Shown in pieces: positions 1 through 9,964 of a stretch of 64,000 nucleotides of DNA. The notes beneath the pieces were generated by a model. It ran no database searches, was not told the DNA's origin, and saw only the letters and a program-made list of their open reading frames with translations. The position numbers were made by a program, and so were the translations under genes. The stretch is from Nitrosococcus halophilus Nc 4 (lineage in GTDB: Bacteria > Pseudomonadota > Gammaproteobacteria > Nitrosococcales > Nitrosococcaceae), in the NCBI RefSeq assembly GCF_000024725.1, contig NC_013960.1, forward strand, positions 186,001 through 250,000, given 5' to 3'. Every line of letters starts with the position of its first letter. Position 1 is the first letter of the stretch.

Positions 1-1619
1 GGGAAACCTTTGCCAGTAAGCTCGACGATCACCGGCGTCGGGTCCAAGGGCATTTTGAACAGTTATTCGCCGCGCCCCATATGGACACGGCTGGCCAGAT
101 GACGCGGGAAAAGGGGTTGGCTGAGGTCTGGTCAGGGAGTGGTCCAACGGAGTCGGTCCTCGCAACCTTAAAGGCGGCGGGCTATCATTCCCCGGAAGAA
201 GTGGCACAGATCCTGGCCTACTTGCGTCAGTCCTATACGGTGCGGGCTCTCAGCGCTCAGGCCCGAGCTCGTTTGGATCAGTTGATGCCCTTGTTGCTGG
301 GAGCGGTTGGCCGTACCGAGCAACCAGAGCAGTGCCTGCAGCGAGTGGTGACCTTGCTGGAGACCGTGGCGCAACGCACCGCTTACTTAGCTTTGCTGGC
401 GGAACATCCCATGGCTTTATCCCAGCTTGTTAAGCTCTGCGCGGCCAGCCCCCTGATTGCGCGCCAGCTTACCCGCTACCCCTTGCTGTTGGATGAGTTG
501 CTGGATCCCCGTTCCTTGTATCGCGTGCCGGACTATGAGTCCTTGGTCAAGGATTTGGGGCGATCATTGGGAGCGGTTCCCGGGGATGATTTAGAGCAAC
601 AGATGGAGTTGCTTCGCCACTTTTGCCAGCGCCAGACGTTGCGGGTGGCCGCTGCCGATGTGACCGGGGTTTTGCCCCTGATGAAAGTGGGCGATCACTT
701 AACTCATTTGGCGGAGGTGATCCTAAAAAAGGCCCTGGAGCTTAGTTGGCAGCACTTGACCCACCGCCATGGCCGGCCTCAACGTAGCAGCGGAGAGCAA
801 GCAGGAGAGTACGGCTTTGCTGTCATTGGCTATGGTAAGTTGGGAGGATATGAGCTGGGCTATGGTTCCGATCTGGACCTGGTTTTCCTCCATGCCGCCC
901 AATCCAGTGATCCCCCCACCGAAGGGGAAAAAACCTTGGATCCCATTGTCTTTTATAGCCGTTTGGGTCAGCGTTTGATCCACATGTTGCAGACTCTGAC
1001 TCCCTCCGGAAAACTCTATGAAGTGGATACTCGCCTGCGTCCCAGCGGGGCTTCGGGGCTGCTGGTCAGCAGCCTGGAGGCCTATAGTGATTACCAGCGC
1101 ACTCAAGCTTGGACTTGGGAGCATCAAGCCCTGGTTCGGGCCCGCTTCGTGGCGGGCGATGAAAGACTCGGCGCTGCCTTTGCCGCTATGCGACGGGAGA
1201 TCTTGGGGCGCCAGCGGGATCTGGCAACACTACGGGAGGAGGTTCGCGGTATGCGGACCAAGATGCGGAACCAATTGGACTGGAGTCGACCGGGCTGGTT
1301 TGACCTTAAGCAGGGCAAGGGTGGTATCGCCGATATAGAATTTATGGTCCAATATGGCGTACTTGCCTGGGCCCATGCTTACCCACAACTGCTAGAGTAC
1401 CCGGATAATATTCGGATTCTGGAAGGCTTTGCCCAGGCTGGGTTGATGGCGCCAGCAGAAAGCCTGCAGCTAGCAGATGCCTATCGCGCCTATCGGGCAG
1501 CAGCTAATCGACTCACCTTACAGGAGCAGAAGGCCCTAGTGGAGGATGAGCAATTTCGCCAGGAGCGTACCGCCGTCCAGGGGGTGTGGTCTGCGCTGCT
1601 AGAGGATGAGGCTGCCTAA
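1..1619 (+). CDS. glnE: Glutamine synthetase adenylyltransferase/adenylyl-removing enzyme, C-terminal part
   Basis: The reading frame is open from base 3, so the gene starts before the window; about 538 C-terminal residues are visible of a family usually near 950. GlnE adds and removes AMP on glutamine synthetase in response to PII, setting nitrogen assimilation. The visible part holds the second nucleotidyltransferase domain (adenylylating half), with the signature GYGKLGGYELGYGSDLDLVF around bases 828-890, and a helical C-terminal region. The methionine at base 81 is internal, since the codons before it (F-x-x-K-L-D-D-H-R-R-R-V) also fit the family. It is followed directly by ilvE, the same order as in Pseudomonas. 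Identification is firm; only the N-terminal half is unseen. Confidence 0.95.
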   Translation, partial: ETFASKLDDHRRRVQGHFEQLFAAPHMDTAGQMTREKGLAEVWSGSGPTESVLATLKAAGYHSPEEVAQILAYLRQSYTVRALSAQARARLDQLMPLLLGAVGRTEQPEQCLQRVVTLLETVAQRTAYLALLAEHPMALSQLVKLCAASPLIARQLTRYPLLLDELLDPRSLYRVPDYESLVKDLGRSLGAVPGDDLEQQMELLRHFCQRQTLRVAAADVTGVLPLMKVGDHLTHLAEVILKKALELSWQHLTHRHGRPQRSSGEQAGEYGFAVIGYGKLGGYELGYGSDLDLVFLHAAQSSDPPTEGEKTLDPIVFYSRLGQRLIHMLQTLTPSGKLYEVDTRLRPSGASGLLVSSLEAYSDYQRTQAWTWEHQALVRARFVAGDERLGAAFAAMRREILGRQRDLATLREEVRGMRTKMRNQLDWSRPGWFDLKQGKGGIADIEFMVQYGVLAWAHAYPQLLEYPDNIRILEGFAQAGLMAPAESLQLADAYRAYRAAANRLTLQEQKALVEDEQFRQERTAVQGVWSALLEDEAA

Positions 1620-1664
1620 TGACTCCTAAATGAATAACCAGGTAAGTGAAGGAGACCAAATGAA

Positions 1665-2594
1665 ATGAGCACTATGGATGACCGCGACGGCGTCATCTGG
1701 TTAGACGGCGAACTGGTGCCCTGGCGCGAAGCCCGGGTCCACGTATTAACCCACACCTTACACTATGGAATGGGCGTTTTTGAGGGGGTGCGTGCTTACA
1801 AGGCCACTCAAGGTACCGCTATTTTTCGGTTGCAGGAGCATACCGACCGTTTATTCCGCTCCGCCCATATCCTCAATATGGTCATTCCCTATGACCGGGA
1901 AACCTTGAATCAGGTCCAGCGCCTGGTGGTGCGAGAGAACGGTTTAGACACCGCTTACCTCCGTCCCATGTGCTTTTACGGTTCCGAAGGTATGGGGTTG
2001 CGAGCCGACAACCTCCGGGTCCATGTGATGGTCGCAGCCTGGCCCTGGGGAGCCTATCTTGGCGCTGAGAATATGGAAAGGGGAATCCGGGTGAAGACTT
2101 CCTCCTATACCCGGCACCATGTGAACATCACCATGTGCAAGGCCAAGGCCAACGGCAATTACATGAATTCCATGCTGGCTCTGCAAGAGGCCCTGGCTGC
2201 CGGCTGCGATGAGGCGTTATTGCTGGATTCGGAAGGGTATGTCACCGAAGGCAGCGGGGAAAATATCTTCATTGCCCGCAACGGGGTGCTCTATACCCCG
2301 GATCTTACTTCCGCCCTGGAGGGAGTCACCCGGGACACCATTTATCAGTTGGCTCGGGAGATTGGAGTGCCTCTGTGCGAGAAACGGATCACCCGGGATG
2401 AGGTCTATGTGGCGGATGAAGCTTTCTTTACCGGGACGGCGGCGGAAGTCACCCCCATCCGCGAGTTGGATGGCCGAAAGATTGGTAATGGGGCCCGAGG
2501 ACCCATTACGGAGCGTCTCCAGACTCTGTATTTCGATCAGGTCCATGGCCGTCGAGAAACCCATCCGGAGTGGTTAACCCTGGTATCCGATTGA
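1665..2594 (+). CDS. ilvE: Branched-chain amino acid aminotransferase
   Basis: A 309-residue class IV PLP aminotransferase that makes valine, leucine and isoleucine from their keto acids with glutamate as donor. The Schiff-base lysine is probably Lys161 in KANGNYMNS, and the cofactor-binding EGSGENIF motif lies near residue 195. Length is normal. The ATG at 1665 is preceded by AAGGAG about 10 bases upstream; an ATG at 1660 opens a two-codon dead frame and cannot be the start. It lies 45 bases after glnE and 31 bases before yebC, so the three could be co-transcribed. Confidence 0.95.
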   Translation: MSTMDDRDGVIWLDGELVPWREARVHVLTHTLHYGMGVFEGVRAYKATQGTAIFRLQEHTDRLFRSAHILNMVIPYDRETLNQVQRLVVRENGLDTAYLRPMCFYGSEGMGLRADNLRVHVMVAAWPWGAYLGAENMERGIRVKTSSYTRHHVNITMCKAKANGNYMNSMLALQEALAAGCDEALLLDSEGYVTEGSGENIFIARNGVLYTPDLTSALEGVTRDTIYQLAREIGVPLCEKRITRDEVYVADEAFFTGTAAEVTPIRELDGRKIGNGARGPITERLQTLYFDQVHGRRETHPEWLTLVSD

Positions 2595-2625
2595 GATTGC
2601 TGATTGATTAAACGAAAGGAGAGCT

Positions 2626-3372
2626 ATGGCAGGACATAGTAAATGGGCCAATATTCAGTACCGCAAGGGTGCCCAAGATGCCAAGCGTGGCAAACTCTTT
2701 ACCAAGCTTATTCGCGAGATTACGGTGGCAGCCCGCCTGGAGGGGGGCGATCCGGCCACAAGTCCCCGCTTGCGCATTGCCATTGACAAAGCGTTGGCCG
2801 CCAATATGCCCAAGGATAATATTGAGCGGGCTATCAAGCGGGGCACTGGCGATATGGAAGGCGTGGCCTACGAAGAGATCCGCTATGAAGGGTATGGCCC
2901 CCATGGGGTAGCGGTAATGGTAGACTGTATGACCGATAATCGGAACCGTACCGTGGCCGAGGTTCGTCACGTCTTTAGTAAATGGGGCGGAAATCTAGGC
3001 ACAGATGGGTCAGTCGCCTATTTATTCAGTAAAAAAGGCATTATTAGCTATCCTAAAGGGAGCGATGAGGAGGCCATCATGGAGGTGGCGATTGAAGCGG
3101 GCGCCGAAGACGTGGTGACTAACGAGGATGGTTCAATAGACGTGTTCACCGAGCCGGAGGAGTTTTCGGCTGTCAAGAAGGCCTTAGAGGAGGCTGATCT
3201 AAAGCCGGCCCAGGCGGATGTGACTCAACATGCTTCCACCATCGTGTCCTTGGAGTTAGAGGATGTCAAGAAAATGTTGACTTTTCTGGAGACCTTGGAA
3301 GATCTGGATGATGTCCAACAAGTCTACAGCAACGCTGACTTTTCCGAGGAGACTCTGGCCCAACTGGAGTAA
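2626..3372 (+). CDS. yebC: YebC/PmpR family protein
   Basis: A 248-residue protein starting [20 protein letters not shown], the hallmark N-terminus of the YebC/TACO1 family. Family members act as DNA-binding regulators (PmpR in Pseudomonas) or, for some, as translation factors for proline stretches; the sequence does not tell which applies. A strong AAGGAG site precedes the start. It lies immediately before ruvCAB, the usual location. Length is typical. Confidence 0.95.
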   Translation: MAGHSKWANIQYRKGAQDAKRGKLFTKLIREITVAARLEGGDPATSPRLRIAIDKALAANMPKDNIERAIKRGTGDMEGVAYEEIRYEGYGPHGVAVMVDCMTDNRNRTVAEVRHVFSKWGGNLGTDGSVAYLFSKKGIISYPKGSDEEAIMEVAIEAGAEDVVTNEDGSIDVFTEPEEFSAVKKALEEADLKPAQADVTQHASTIVSLELEDVKKMLTFLETLEDLDDVQQVYSNADFSEETLAQLE

Positions 3373-3473
3373 GGTGAGGACCTGGCCATTGCAAAGTAGG
3401 GCGATTAGGCGGGAAAGACGGATGTTACCGCCTAGCGAAATTTTTCTTTTTCAGAGAATACTCTAGTCTGTTT

Positions 3474-3998
3474 ATGGTGCGAATCCTTGGTATCGATCCC
3501 GGGTCTCGTATCACCGGCTATGGGTTGATTGAAACCAATGGCAAGGAGGCGGCCTATATCACTGCTGGCTGTATTCAGGCGGGGAATGGGGAACTAGCGG
3601 AACGGCTGGGGCGGATATTCAAGGGAATCACCGCGATCATCGAGGACTATCATCCTGATGAAGTGGCAGTGGAGCAAGTTTTTATGCACCAAAATCCAGG
3701 GGCTGCCCTGAAGCTAGGGCATGCCCGGGGCGCGGCTATCTGCGCGGCTATGAATGTAGTCCTCCCGGTTTTCGAATATACGCCCTCCCAGGTGAAACAG
3801 GCGGTCGTGGGCCGGGGTGATGCCGCCAAGTCTCAAGTTCAATATATGATACGGTTATTGCTTAAACTGCCTTCTGAGCCGGTGACGGATGCCGCCGATG
3901 CTCTAGCCTGCGCTCTCTGCCATGGTCATGCGGGTCCCCTGTTGGCTGGCTTGGCTGGGCAGGTGAGAGGCCGGCGGCGGGGACGCTATTACCGATGA
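3474..3998 (+). CDS. ruvC: Crossover junction endodeoxyribonuclease RuvC
   Basis: A 174-residue RNase H-fold nuclease that cuts Holliday junctions after RuvAB branch migration. All four acidic catalytic residues are present: Asp8 (GIDPG), Glu67 (VEQVF), Asp139 and Asp142 (DAADALACA). The 101-base gap after yebC is long enough for its own promoter. The stop overlaps the ATG of ruvA by four bases, implying coupled translation in a ruvCAB operon. Confidence 0.96.
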   Translation: MVRILGIDPGSRITGYGLIETNGKEAAYITAGCIQAGNGELAERLGRIFKGITAIIEDYHPDEVAVEQVFMHQNPGAALKLGHARGAAICAAMNVVLPVFEYTPSQVKQAVVGRGDAAKSQVQYMIRLLLKLPSEPVTDAADALACALCHGHAGPLLAGLAGQVRGRRRGRYYR

Positions 3999-4594
3999 TT
4001 GGGCGCCTGCGGGGTGTTTTGTTGGAAAAACGGGCCCCCTTTTTGCTACTAGAGGTGCAGGGCGTGGGTTATGAGCTAGAAGCGCCCATGTCCACTTTTT
4101 ATGTGCTTCCTGATAGGGGCGCTGAAGTAATCCTATACACTCATTTGGTGGTGCGGGATGATGCCCATTTGCTCTATGCTTTTGCCAGTGAAAAGGAGCG
4201 CGAACTGTTCCGCAATCTTATTCGGGTCAATGGGGTGGGGGCTAAATTGGGATTGGCTATTCTTTCCGGAATTGAGGTCGAATCTTTCACCCGCTGTGTT
4301 CAGGAAGGAGATACGGCGAGTCTGACCCGGTTGCCTGGTGTGGGTAAGAAAACGGCAGAGCGCCTCATTGTGGAGATGCGGGATCGGCTCTTCGATGGGC
4401 CCAGGGAGGAGATGGCCGGCGTACTCCCTCGGGTGGGCTCTGGCCAGGTGCCAACCTCCGATGCGGTCAGTGCCTTGGTGGCCCTAGGCTATAAATCCCA
4501 GGACGCTAGCCGAATGGTGCGCCAACTGAATACCGAAGGACTGGCAACTGAAGAGATCATCCGTCAGGCCCTACAGAGGATGCTGAAATCATGA
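3995..4594 (+). CDS. ruvA: Holliday junction branch migration protein RuvA
   Basis: A 199-residue protein with the three RuvA domains: an N-terminal OB fold ([12 protein letters not shown]), tandem helix-hairpin-helix motifs in the middle ([13 protein letters not shown] and [16 protein letters not shown]) and a small C-terminal domain that contacts RuvB. The RuvA tetramer holds the four-way junction while RuvB pumps DNA. It overlaps ruvC and ruvB by four bases on either side. Confidence 0.96.
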   Translation: MIGRLRGVLLEKRAPFLLLEVQGVGYELEAPMSTFYVLPDRGAEVILYTHLVVRDDAHLLYAFASEKERELFRNLIRVNGVGAKLGLAILSGIEVESFTRCVQEGDTASLTRLPGVGKKTAERLIVEMRDRLFDGPREEMAGVLPRVGSGQVPTSDAVSALVALGYKSQDASRMVRQLNTEGLATEEIIRQALQRMLKS

Positions 4595-5637
4595 CTCTAA
4601 GTCGGGGCTTGGTTTCCCCCCAAGGGGCCAGTGATGAAGCCGTCGTTGAACCTTCCCTGCGCCCTGCCAAATTGGCTGATTATGTGGGACAACCTCAGGT
4701 GCAGGAGCAGATGGAAGTTTTTATTCCCGCCGCTCGGGCTCGGGGAGAGGCTCTTGATCATGTGCTCATTTTTGGGCCTCCAGGATTGGGTAAGACCACC
4801 CTTTCCCATATCGTTGCCAATGAATTGGGGGTCAATCTGCGCCAGACCTCCGGGCCGGTATTGGAGCGTCCTGGCGACTTGGCTGCTCTGCTAACTAACC
4901 TAGAGCCACGGGATGTGCTTTTTATCGATGAAATTCATCGCTTGAGCCCCGTGGTGGAAGAAGTGCTCTATCCTGCCATGGAAGATCGCCAGATCGATAT
5001 TATGATTGGTGAAGGTCCGGCGGCACGCTCCATTAAATTGGATTTGGTGCCCTTCACCTTGGTGGGGGCCACCACCCGGGCTGGATTGCTGACCTCTCCT
5101 TTACGGGATCGCTTTGGTATCGTCCAACGCCTGGAATTCTATGACGTCGAGCATTTGGTCTTGATTGTGGAACGTACGGCCCGTATTCTTGGCATGGTCA
5201 TGGAAGCAGGGGGCGCGTTGGAAGTGGCCCGCCGCTCTCGGGGGACACCACGGATTGCCAACCGCCTGCTGCGGCGGGTGCGGGATTACGCCGAGGTGAA
5301 GGGAGACGGCCGGGTTACCCATGAGGTGGCGAAAAAAGCCTTGGACCTGCTAGATGTGGATAGCAACGGTTTTGATACCATGGACCGCAAGCTGCTGCTA
5401 GCGATGATTGAAAAATTTGATGGCGGGCCGGTGGGGGTCGATAGTTTGGCCGCTGCCATTAGTGAAGAGCGGGGCACTATCGAAGATGTGATAGAGCCAT
5501 TTTTAATCCAACAGGGATTTGTGATGCGTACGCCGCGAGGCCGAATGGCGACCCGTCATACCTATCTTCATTTTGGTTTGGAGCCGGCTGCGGAGGCAGT
5601 ACAGCAAGAAACCCCAGATCTTTTCTTCAATGAATGA
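4591..5637 (+). CDS. ruvB: Holliday junction branch migration ATPase RuvB
   Basis: A 348-residue AAA+ motor of the RuvABC complex. The Walker A motif GPPGLGKT is at residues 62-69 and Walker B FIDEIH near 111-116 (Asp113, Glu114). The sensor and arginine-finger segment GATTRAG...PLRDRFG follows, then a winged-helix C-terminus ([18 protein letters not shown]). Normal length. Its stop codon overlaps the start of ybgC, continuing the transcription unit into the Tol-Pal genes. Confidence 0.97.
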   Translation: MTLSRGLVSPQGASDEAVVEPSLRPAKLADYVGQPQVQEQMEVFIPAARARGEALDHVLIFGPPGLGKTTLSHIVANELGVNLRQTSGPVLERPGDLAALLTNLEPRDVLFIDEIHRLSPVVEEVLYPAMEDRQIDIMIGEGPAARSIKLDLVPFTLVGATTRAGLLTSPLRDRFGIVQRLEFYDVEHLVLIVERTARILGMVMEAGGALEVARRSRGTPRIANRLLRRVRDYAEVKGDGRVTHEVAKKALDLLDVDSNGFDTMDRKLLLAMIEKFDGGPVGVDSLAAAISEERGTIEDVIEPFLIQQGFVMRTPRGRMATRHTYLHFGLEPAAEAVQQETPDLFFNE

Positions 5638-6037
5638 GTTTGTATTGCCAATGCGTGTCTACTATGAGGACACGGACAGCGGTGGTGTGGTTTATCATGC
5701 CAATTATCTCAAGTTTATGGAACGGGCCCGCACCGAGTGGTTGCGTAGTCAGGGCTTTGAGCAGGATGCTTTGCTCAAGGAACAGGGACTGTTGTTCGCG
5801 GTGCGTTCCTTGCGTTTGGATTACCTGCGGCCAGGGCGTTTTAATGATTGGCTAAAGGTGCATACTCATCTCCTGCAGTGCAGAAAGGCCAGTTTGACTT
5901 TTTCCCAGACGGTGCAGCGGGGAGAGGAATCCGCGCTCTGCCAGGCTGAGGTCAAGGTGGCCTGCCTAGATGCCCAAACCTTTCGCCCCCGTCCTATACC
6001 TAAACTGATACTTGCGGAGATTACTGGTGGCTGTTGA
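5630..6037 (+). CDS. ybgC: Tol-Pal associated acyl-CoA thioesterase YbgC
   Basis: A 135-residue hotdog-fold thioesterase with the family motif [24 protein letters not shown] (first part near residues 11-20), which contains the catalytic aspartate. YbgC hydrolyses acyl-CoA thioesters and is nearly always the first gene of tol-pal operons. I place the start at the ATG at 5630, which overlaps the ruvB stop; the frame stays open further upstream inside ruvB, but family proteins begin close to the hotdog domain. An ATG at 5651 is an alternative. Confidence 0.93.
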   Translation: MNEFVLPMRVYYEDTDSGGVVYHANYLKFMERARTEWLRSQGFEQDALLKEQGLLFAVRSLRLDYLRPGRFNDWLKVHTHLLQCRKASLTFSQTVQRGEESALCQAEVKVACLDAQTFRPRPIPKLILAEITGGC

Positions 6038-6704
6038 TCTTTCTCTTTTTGAACTCGTCACGGGAGCCAGCTTTTTAGTGCAGCTAGTGATGCTGATATT
6101 GCTGGTGATTTCTGTGATCGCTTGGACCCTTATCTTCCGCAAACGAAGTGAGCTTAAAGGGGCCAAGGAGGCGGCTGATGAGTTCGAAGATCGTTTTTGG
6201 TCGGGCAAAGAACTCAATAGCCTCTATGCTGAGTTGGCGGCGCGAGAAATCCCGCTTCATGGCATGGAGGGTATTTTTTTTTCAGGTTTCAGGGAGTTCG
6301 TGCGCCTACGTAAACAGACCAACGCGGAGCACCGGGCCGTGTTGGATGGAACGCAGCGGGCTATGCGGGTCTCCCTGGCGCGGGAAATCGATACTTTGGA
6401 GGCCGCGTTACCTTTTTTGGCCACTGCGGGCTCTACCAGTCCCTATATCGGCTTGTTTGGTACGGTGTGGGGAATCATGAATTCCTTCCGGGCTTTGGGA
6501 AATGCCCACCAAGCCACTTTAGCCATGGTGGCGCCAGGGATCGCCGAGGCCCTTATCGCTACGGCCATGGGGCTGTTTGCCGCCATTCCAGCGGTCATTG
6601 CTTACAATCGTTATATCCATGAAGTGGAGCGCTTGATTAACCGCTATGACACTTTTTTGGAAGAATTTTCGACTATTCTTCAGCGCCAACTTCACCTTGC
6701 TTAG
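6027..6704 (+). CDS. tolQ: Tol-Pal system proton channel subunit TolQ
   Basis: About 225 residues with three membrane helices: an N-terminal one (LVQLVMLILLVISVIAW), then two adjacent ones after the cytoplasmic loop (around GLFGTVWGIM and ALIATAMGLFAAIPAVIAY). TolQ is homologous to ExbB/MotA and with TolR uses the proton motive force to energise TolA. I choose the GTG at 6027 because GGAG lies 7 bases upstream; a TTG at 6012 in the same frame is the longer alternative. It overlaps the end of ybgC by 11 bases. Confidence 0.94.
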   Translation: MAVDLSLFELVTGASFLVQLVMLILLVISVIAWTLIFRKRSELKGAKEAADEFEDRFWSGKELNSLYAELAAREIPLHGMEGIFFSGFREFVRLRKQTNAEHRAVLDGTQRAMRVSLAREIDTLEAALPFLATAGSTSPYIGLFGTVWGIMNSFRALGNAHQATLAMVAPGIAEALIATAMGLFAAIPAVIAYNRYIHEVERLINRYDTFLEEFSTILQRQLHLA

Positions 6705-6713
6705 GTCAGTTCA

Positions 6714-7160
6714 ATGTATGCTTCTCAGCAACGCAAGCGGCGTCGGCCTCTATCGGAAATCAATGTGGTGCCCTATATTGATGTGATGTTGGTGTTATTG
6801 GTGATCTTCATGATTACGGCGCCCATGCTGACCCAGGGAGTCAAAGTGGATCTGCCCCAGGCAAACGCTAAACCGGCAAAGCTGCCCCAGGATCAGGACC
6901 CTTTGCTAGTCAACGTGGATGCCCAAGGGCGCTACTATCTCAATATGGGCAAAGCGTCGCACCAACCGATAACGGCCGATGAGCTTTTAACCAAGGTGGC
7001 TGCCGTCCTGCGCCGTAAACCCCATACCCCGGTTCTCGTGGGGGGGGACCGGGAGGTTCCTTATGGCGCCGTGGTGCGAGTGATGGCCCTGTTACAGCAG
7101 GCGGGGGCTCCCCATATCGGGTTGATTACAGAAACGCCAACCCGGCGGGAACCCGGTTAA
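6714..7160 (+). CDS. tolR: Tol-Pal system protein TolR
   Basis: A 148-residue ExbD/TolR family protein. It has one N-terminal membrane helix containing the proton-carrying aspartate (PYIDVMLVLLVIFMITAPML) and a periplasmic domain ending in GLITE. It works with TolQ. It is 9 bases after tolQ and directly before tolA. Confidence 0.95.
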   Translation: MYASQQRKRRRPLSEINVVPYIDVMLVLLVIFMITAPMLTQGVKVDLPQANAKPAKLPQDQDPLLVNVDAQGRYYLNMGKASHQPITADELLTKVAAVLRRKPHTPVLVGGDREVPYGAVVRVMALLQQAGAPHIGLITETPTRREPG

Positions 7161-7168
7161 TATTGCCC

Positions 7169-8059
7169 ATGGGGAAGTCACGCCCGCCGCTGGCTGCCTT
7201 TTTACTGGCTCTCCTGGTCCATGGACTCTTGTTCGGGGTGATCGTTCTTAGCTTTGGTTGGACTCCTAAACCCGAGCCGGTGGATACTCGGTCCATGGAG
7301 ATTGTGCAGGCCACGGTGGTGGAGCGGGAGAAGTTGTTGGCGGAGCAGCGGCGGGCGGAACAAGCTGCATTAGCCCGCCAGCAAGCCGAAGCGCAAAAGC
7401 GGGAAGCGGCCAAGCAACAGGCCATGGCGGAGCAGGCCAGGCAAGAGGCAAAAAAACAGCAGGAATTGGAACAAAAACGGCGGCAGGAGCAAGCGCGGCT
7501 CAAACGCTTGGAGGCGGAAAGGAAAGCCAAGAAAGAAGAAGCTCGCCGTAAGGCAGAAGCGGAACGGAAGCGCGCTGAGGAGGAAAAGCGCCGGGCTGAG
7601 GCCGAGAAACGGCGCTTGGAAGAAGAGCGGCGCCGGGCCGAGGAAGCGAGGCGAAAAGCGGAGGAAGAGCGTAAAAAAGCGGCAGCGGCGGCCCGCCGCA
7701 AGGCGGAGGAAAAACGCCGCCAGCAGGAGCTTCAGGCCCGTATCGAGGCGGAGCAAAATGCCGCTCAAGTTGAGGCTGCCCTCAACCGCTTTGAGACTCA
7801 AATACAACAACGGGTGGGGCGCTATTGGACTCGTCCTCCTAGTGCCCGCGATAATCTAGAGGTTGTGCTACAGGTGGAAATGTTACCCGATGGTGAGGTG
7901 CGCAATGTGAAAGTGGTTAAAACCAGCGGCGACCGAGCCTTCGACCGCTCGGCGGAGGCCGCTGTTTATAAAGCCGCGCCTTTGCCGGTACCGCCTGACC
8001 GGGCGGCAGCGGCAAAGTTGCTGCCTAGCTTTAACTTTAAATTTACTTCCGGTAGCTAA
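7169..8059 (+). CDS. tolA: Tol-Pal system protein TolA
   Basis: About 296 residues: an N-terminal membrane anchor (LAAFLLALLVHGLLFGVIVL), a long charged helical region rich in Ala, Glu, Lys and Arg (roughly residues 45-195), and a C-terminal TonB-like domain (VQQRVGRYWTRPPSA to the end). TolA spans the periplasm and links TolQR to Pal/TolB. The ATG at 7169 is chosen; a TTG two codons earlier is also possible. The coding bias of the AEKRR repeats creates long antisense reading frames that are not genes. Confidence 0.93.
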   Translation: MGKSRPPLAAFLLALLVHGLLFGVIVLSFGWTPKPEPVDTRSMEIVQATVVEREKLLAEQRRAEQAALARQQAEAQKREAAKQQAMAEQARQEAKKQQELEQKRRQEQARLKRLEAERKAKKEEARRKAEAERKRAEEEKRRAEAEKRRLEEERRRAEEARRKAEEERKKAAAAARRKAEEKRRQQELQARIEAEQNAAQVEAALNRFETQIQQRVGRYWTRPPSARDNLEVVLQVEMLPDGEVRNVKVVKTSGDRAFDRSAEAAVYKAAPLPVPPDRAAAAKLLPSFNFKFTSGS

Positions 8060-9352
8060 ATGGGCATGAAAGTTTGGTCTAAGATTTTGTGGCTGTGGAT
8101 ACTGCTCGTGCCGACACAAAATGTTTCGGCGGTGCTCACTATTGAAATCACCGGCGGTACCGAGGCAGCCTTACCTATTGCGATTGTTCCCTTCGGGAGC
8201 CAGGGCGGTATTCCGCCTGAAGATGTGGCTGCCGTTGTGGCCGCTGATTTAGCCCGCAGCGGGCGTTTTGCCCCGTTGCCGGAAAAGGATCTGCTCTCCC
8301 GCCCCCATCGCGCCTCTGAAATCGAATTCCATGATTGGCGGCGGCTAGGATCGGAAGGTTTGGTGATCGGTGAGGTCACTCATTTGGGGGCGGATCGTTA
8401 TGGAGTGCGCTTTCAGCTTTTTGATATTTATAAGGCAGAGCAATTGGTGGGACGCCGCTACCAGGTTCCGGCGACGGGGCTGCGTCATTTGGCCCACCAG
8501 ATTGCGGATTTGATCTACGAGACCCTGACGGGTGAAAAAGGGGCCTTTACCACCCGCATTGCCTTTGTCACGGTTTCCAAGGCGGTTGATGGGGCTAAAG
8601 AGTATTCCCTCCAAGTGGCTGATGTGGATGGCCATAATCCCCACACCATCTTGCAATCGAAGGAACCCATTATGTCACCCGTATGGTCTCCTGATGGGAC
8701 TAAGCTCGCTTATGTGTCCTTCGAGCGAAAGCGTTCGGAGGTCATTGTTCAGGAATTACGGACCGGCCGGCGGCAGTCGGTCGCTTCATTCCCTGGGATC
8801 AACAGCGCCCCCGATTGGTCCCCGGATGGGCGCAAGTTGGCACTGGTTCTATCCAAGGAGGGTAATCCGGAGATCTATATTCTGGATCTGGCAACCCGCA
8901 GGCTGACCCGCCTGACCCGCAACGCCAGCATTGATACCGAGCCCACCTGGGCCCCCGATGGGCGGAGTATTGTCTTCACCTCAGATCGTGGCGGGCGGCC
9001 ACAACTTTATCAGATTTCCGCTTCGGGTGGGCAGGCGCAGCGCTTGACCTTTGACGGGACTTATAATGCTTCCGCCTCGTTTGCGCCGGATGGCCAGCGG
9101 TTGGCGCTCGTTCATGGAGATAAGGGACAATTTCATATTGCTGTATTGGATTTAGCGAGCAAAGACTTGCAAGTCTTGACCGAGACTCGGATGGATGAAT
9201 CTCCAAGCTTTGCCCCTAATGGCCGGATGATCCTTTATGCCACTTCAGGGCCCCAGGGAGGGGCATTAGCCGCCGTCTCTACCGACGGGCGGGTTCGCCA
9301 ACGTTTGGCCCAGAAAGGCGATGAAGTCCGGGAGCCAGCCTGGTCACCTTGA
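8060..9352 (+). CDS. tolB: Tol-Pal system beta-propeller protein TolB
   Basis: A 430-residue periplasmic protein with a signal peptide (about residues 1-25), an N-terminal domain and a six-bladed beta-propeller with repeated WSPDG/WAPDG motifs. TolB binds Pal and outer-membrane partners during cell constriction. It starts one base after the tolA stop. Length and motifs are typical. Confidence 0.96.
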   Translation: MGMKVWSKILWLWILLVPTQNVSAVLTIEITGGTEAALPIAIVPFGSQGGIPPEDVAAVVAADLARSGRFAPLPEKDLLSRPHRASEIEFHDWRRLGSEGLVIGEVTHLGADRYGVRFQLFDIYKAEQLVGRRYQVPATGLRHLAHQIADLIYETLTGEKGAFTTRIAFVTVSKAVDGAKEYSLQVADVDGHNPHTILQSKEPIMSPVWSPDGTKLAYVSFERKRSEVIVQELRTGRRQSVASFPGINSAPDWSPDGRKLALVLSKEGNPEIYILDLATRRLTRLTRNASIDTEPTWAPDGRSIVFTSDRGGRPQLYQISASGGQAQRLTFDGTYNASASFAPDGQRLALVHGDKGQFHIAVLDLASKDLQVLTETRMDESPSFAPNGRMILYATSGPQGGALAAVSTDGRVRQRLAQKGDEVREPAWSP

Positions 9353-9386
9353 ACTAAAAAAATAAAATTTTTAAGGAGTTCTAGCG

Positions 9387-9962
9387 ATGCGTCTAGTCAT
9401 TCCCTTTTTTTTTCTGCTGGCATCGGTTTACGGGCTGGCAGGATGTGCTGGAGGTCCTGCCACCCAGGGCGAGCCCACCGGTGTCGTCGTGGAGGAACGG
9501 GGTACAGGTGTTGGCGAGACCGCCTATCCTGAGGGTGAAGCCTTGGAAGGTGAAGGGGCAACCGCCTGGGGAATAGGCGAGGGGGCCGCCTATCAAGGAG
9601 ATCCCTTGGCTGATCCTGCAAGCCCTTTGGCCAACCGGGTGATTTATTTTGAATTTGATAGCAGTGAGATCCAAGAAGATGACCGGCCCATTGTGGAGGC
9701 CCACGGCGACTATCTGGCAAAGCATCCTGATGTCAGCTTGACTTTGGAAGGCCATACCGACGAGCGGGGTTCCCGGGAGTATAATTTAGCGCTGGGTGAG
9801 CGCCGGGCCAATGCGGTGCGTCGTTTGGTTCTCTTGATGGGAGCTTCGGAAGACCAAGTTCAAGTGGTCAGCTATGGTGAAGAGCGGCCAGCCGTGGATG
9901 GCCACGATGAAGGGGCTTGGCAGCTCAATCGTCGGGTCGAAATCCTTTATTCAGGAGAATAA
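9387..9962 (+). CDS. pal: Peptidoglycan-associated lipoprotein Pal
   Basis: A 191-residue lipoprotein with a lipobox LAGC (Cys20), a linker rich in Gly and Glu, and a C-terminal OmpA-like domain that binds peptidoglycan (FEFDSSEI, GHTDERGSREYNLALGERRA). Pal anchors the outer membrane to the wall and is moved by TolA/TolB. AAGGAG precedes the start. The linker is long and low-complexity, a minor variation. Confidence 0.96.
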   Translation: MRLVIPFFFLLASVYGLAGCAGGPATQGEPTGVVVEERGTGVGETAYPEGEALEGEGATAWGIGEGAAYQGDPLADPASPLANRVIYFEFDSSEIQEDDRPIVEAHGDYLAKHPDVSLTLEGHTDERGSREYNLALGERRANAVRRLVLLMGASEDQVQVVSYGEERPAVDGHDEGAWQLNRRVEILYSGE

Positions 9963-9964
9963 CA

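Noticed and set aside
7126-7810. Long arginine/serine-rich and leucine-rich frames opposite tolA
   Set aside because: They come from the AEKRR repeat composition of tolA read in other frames.
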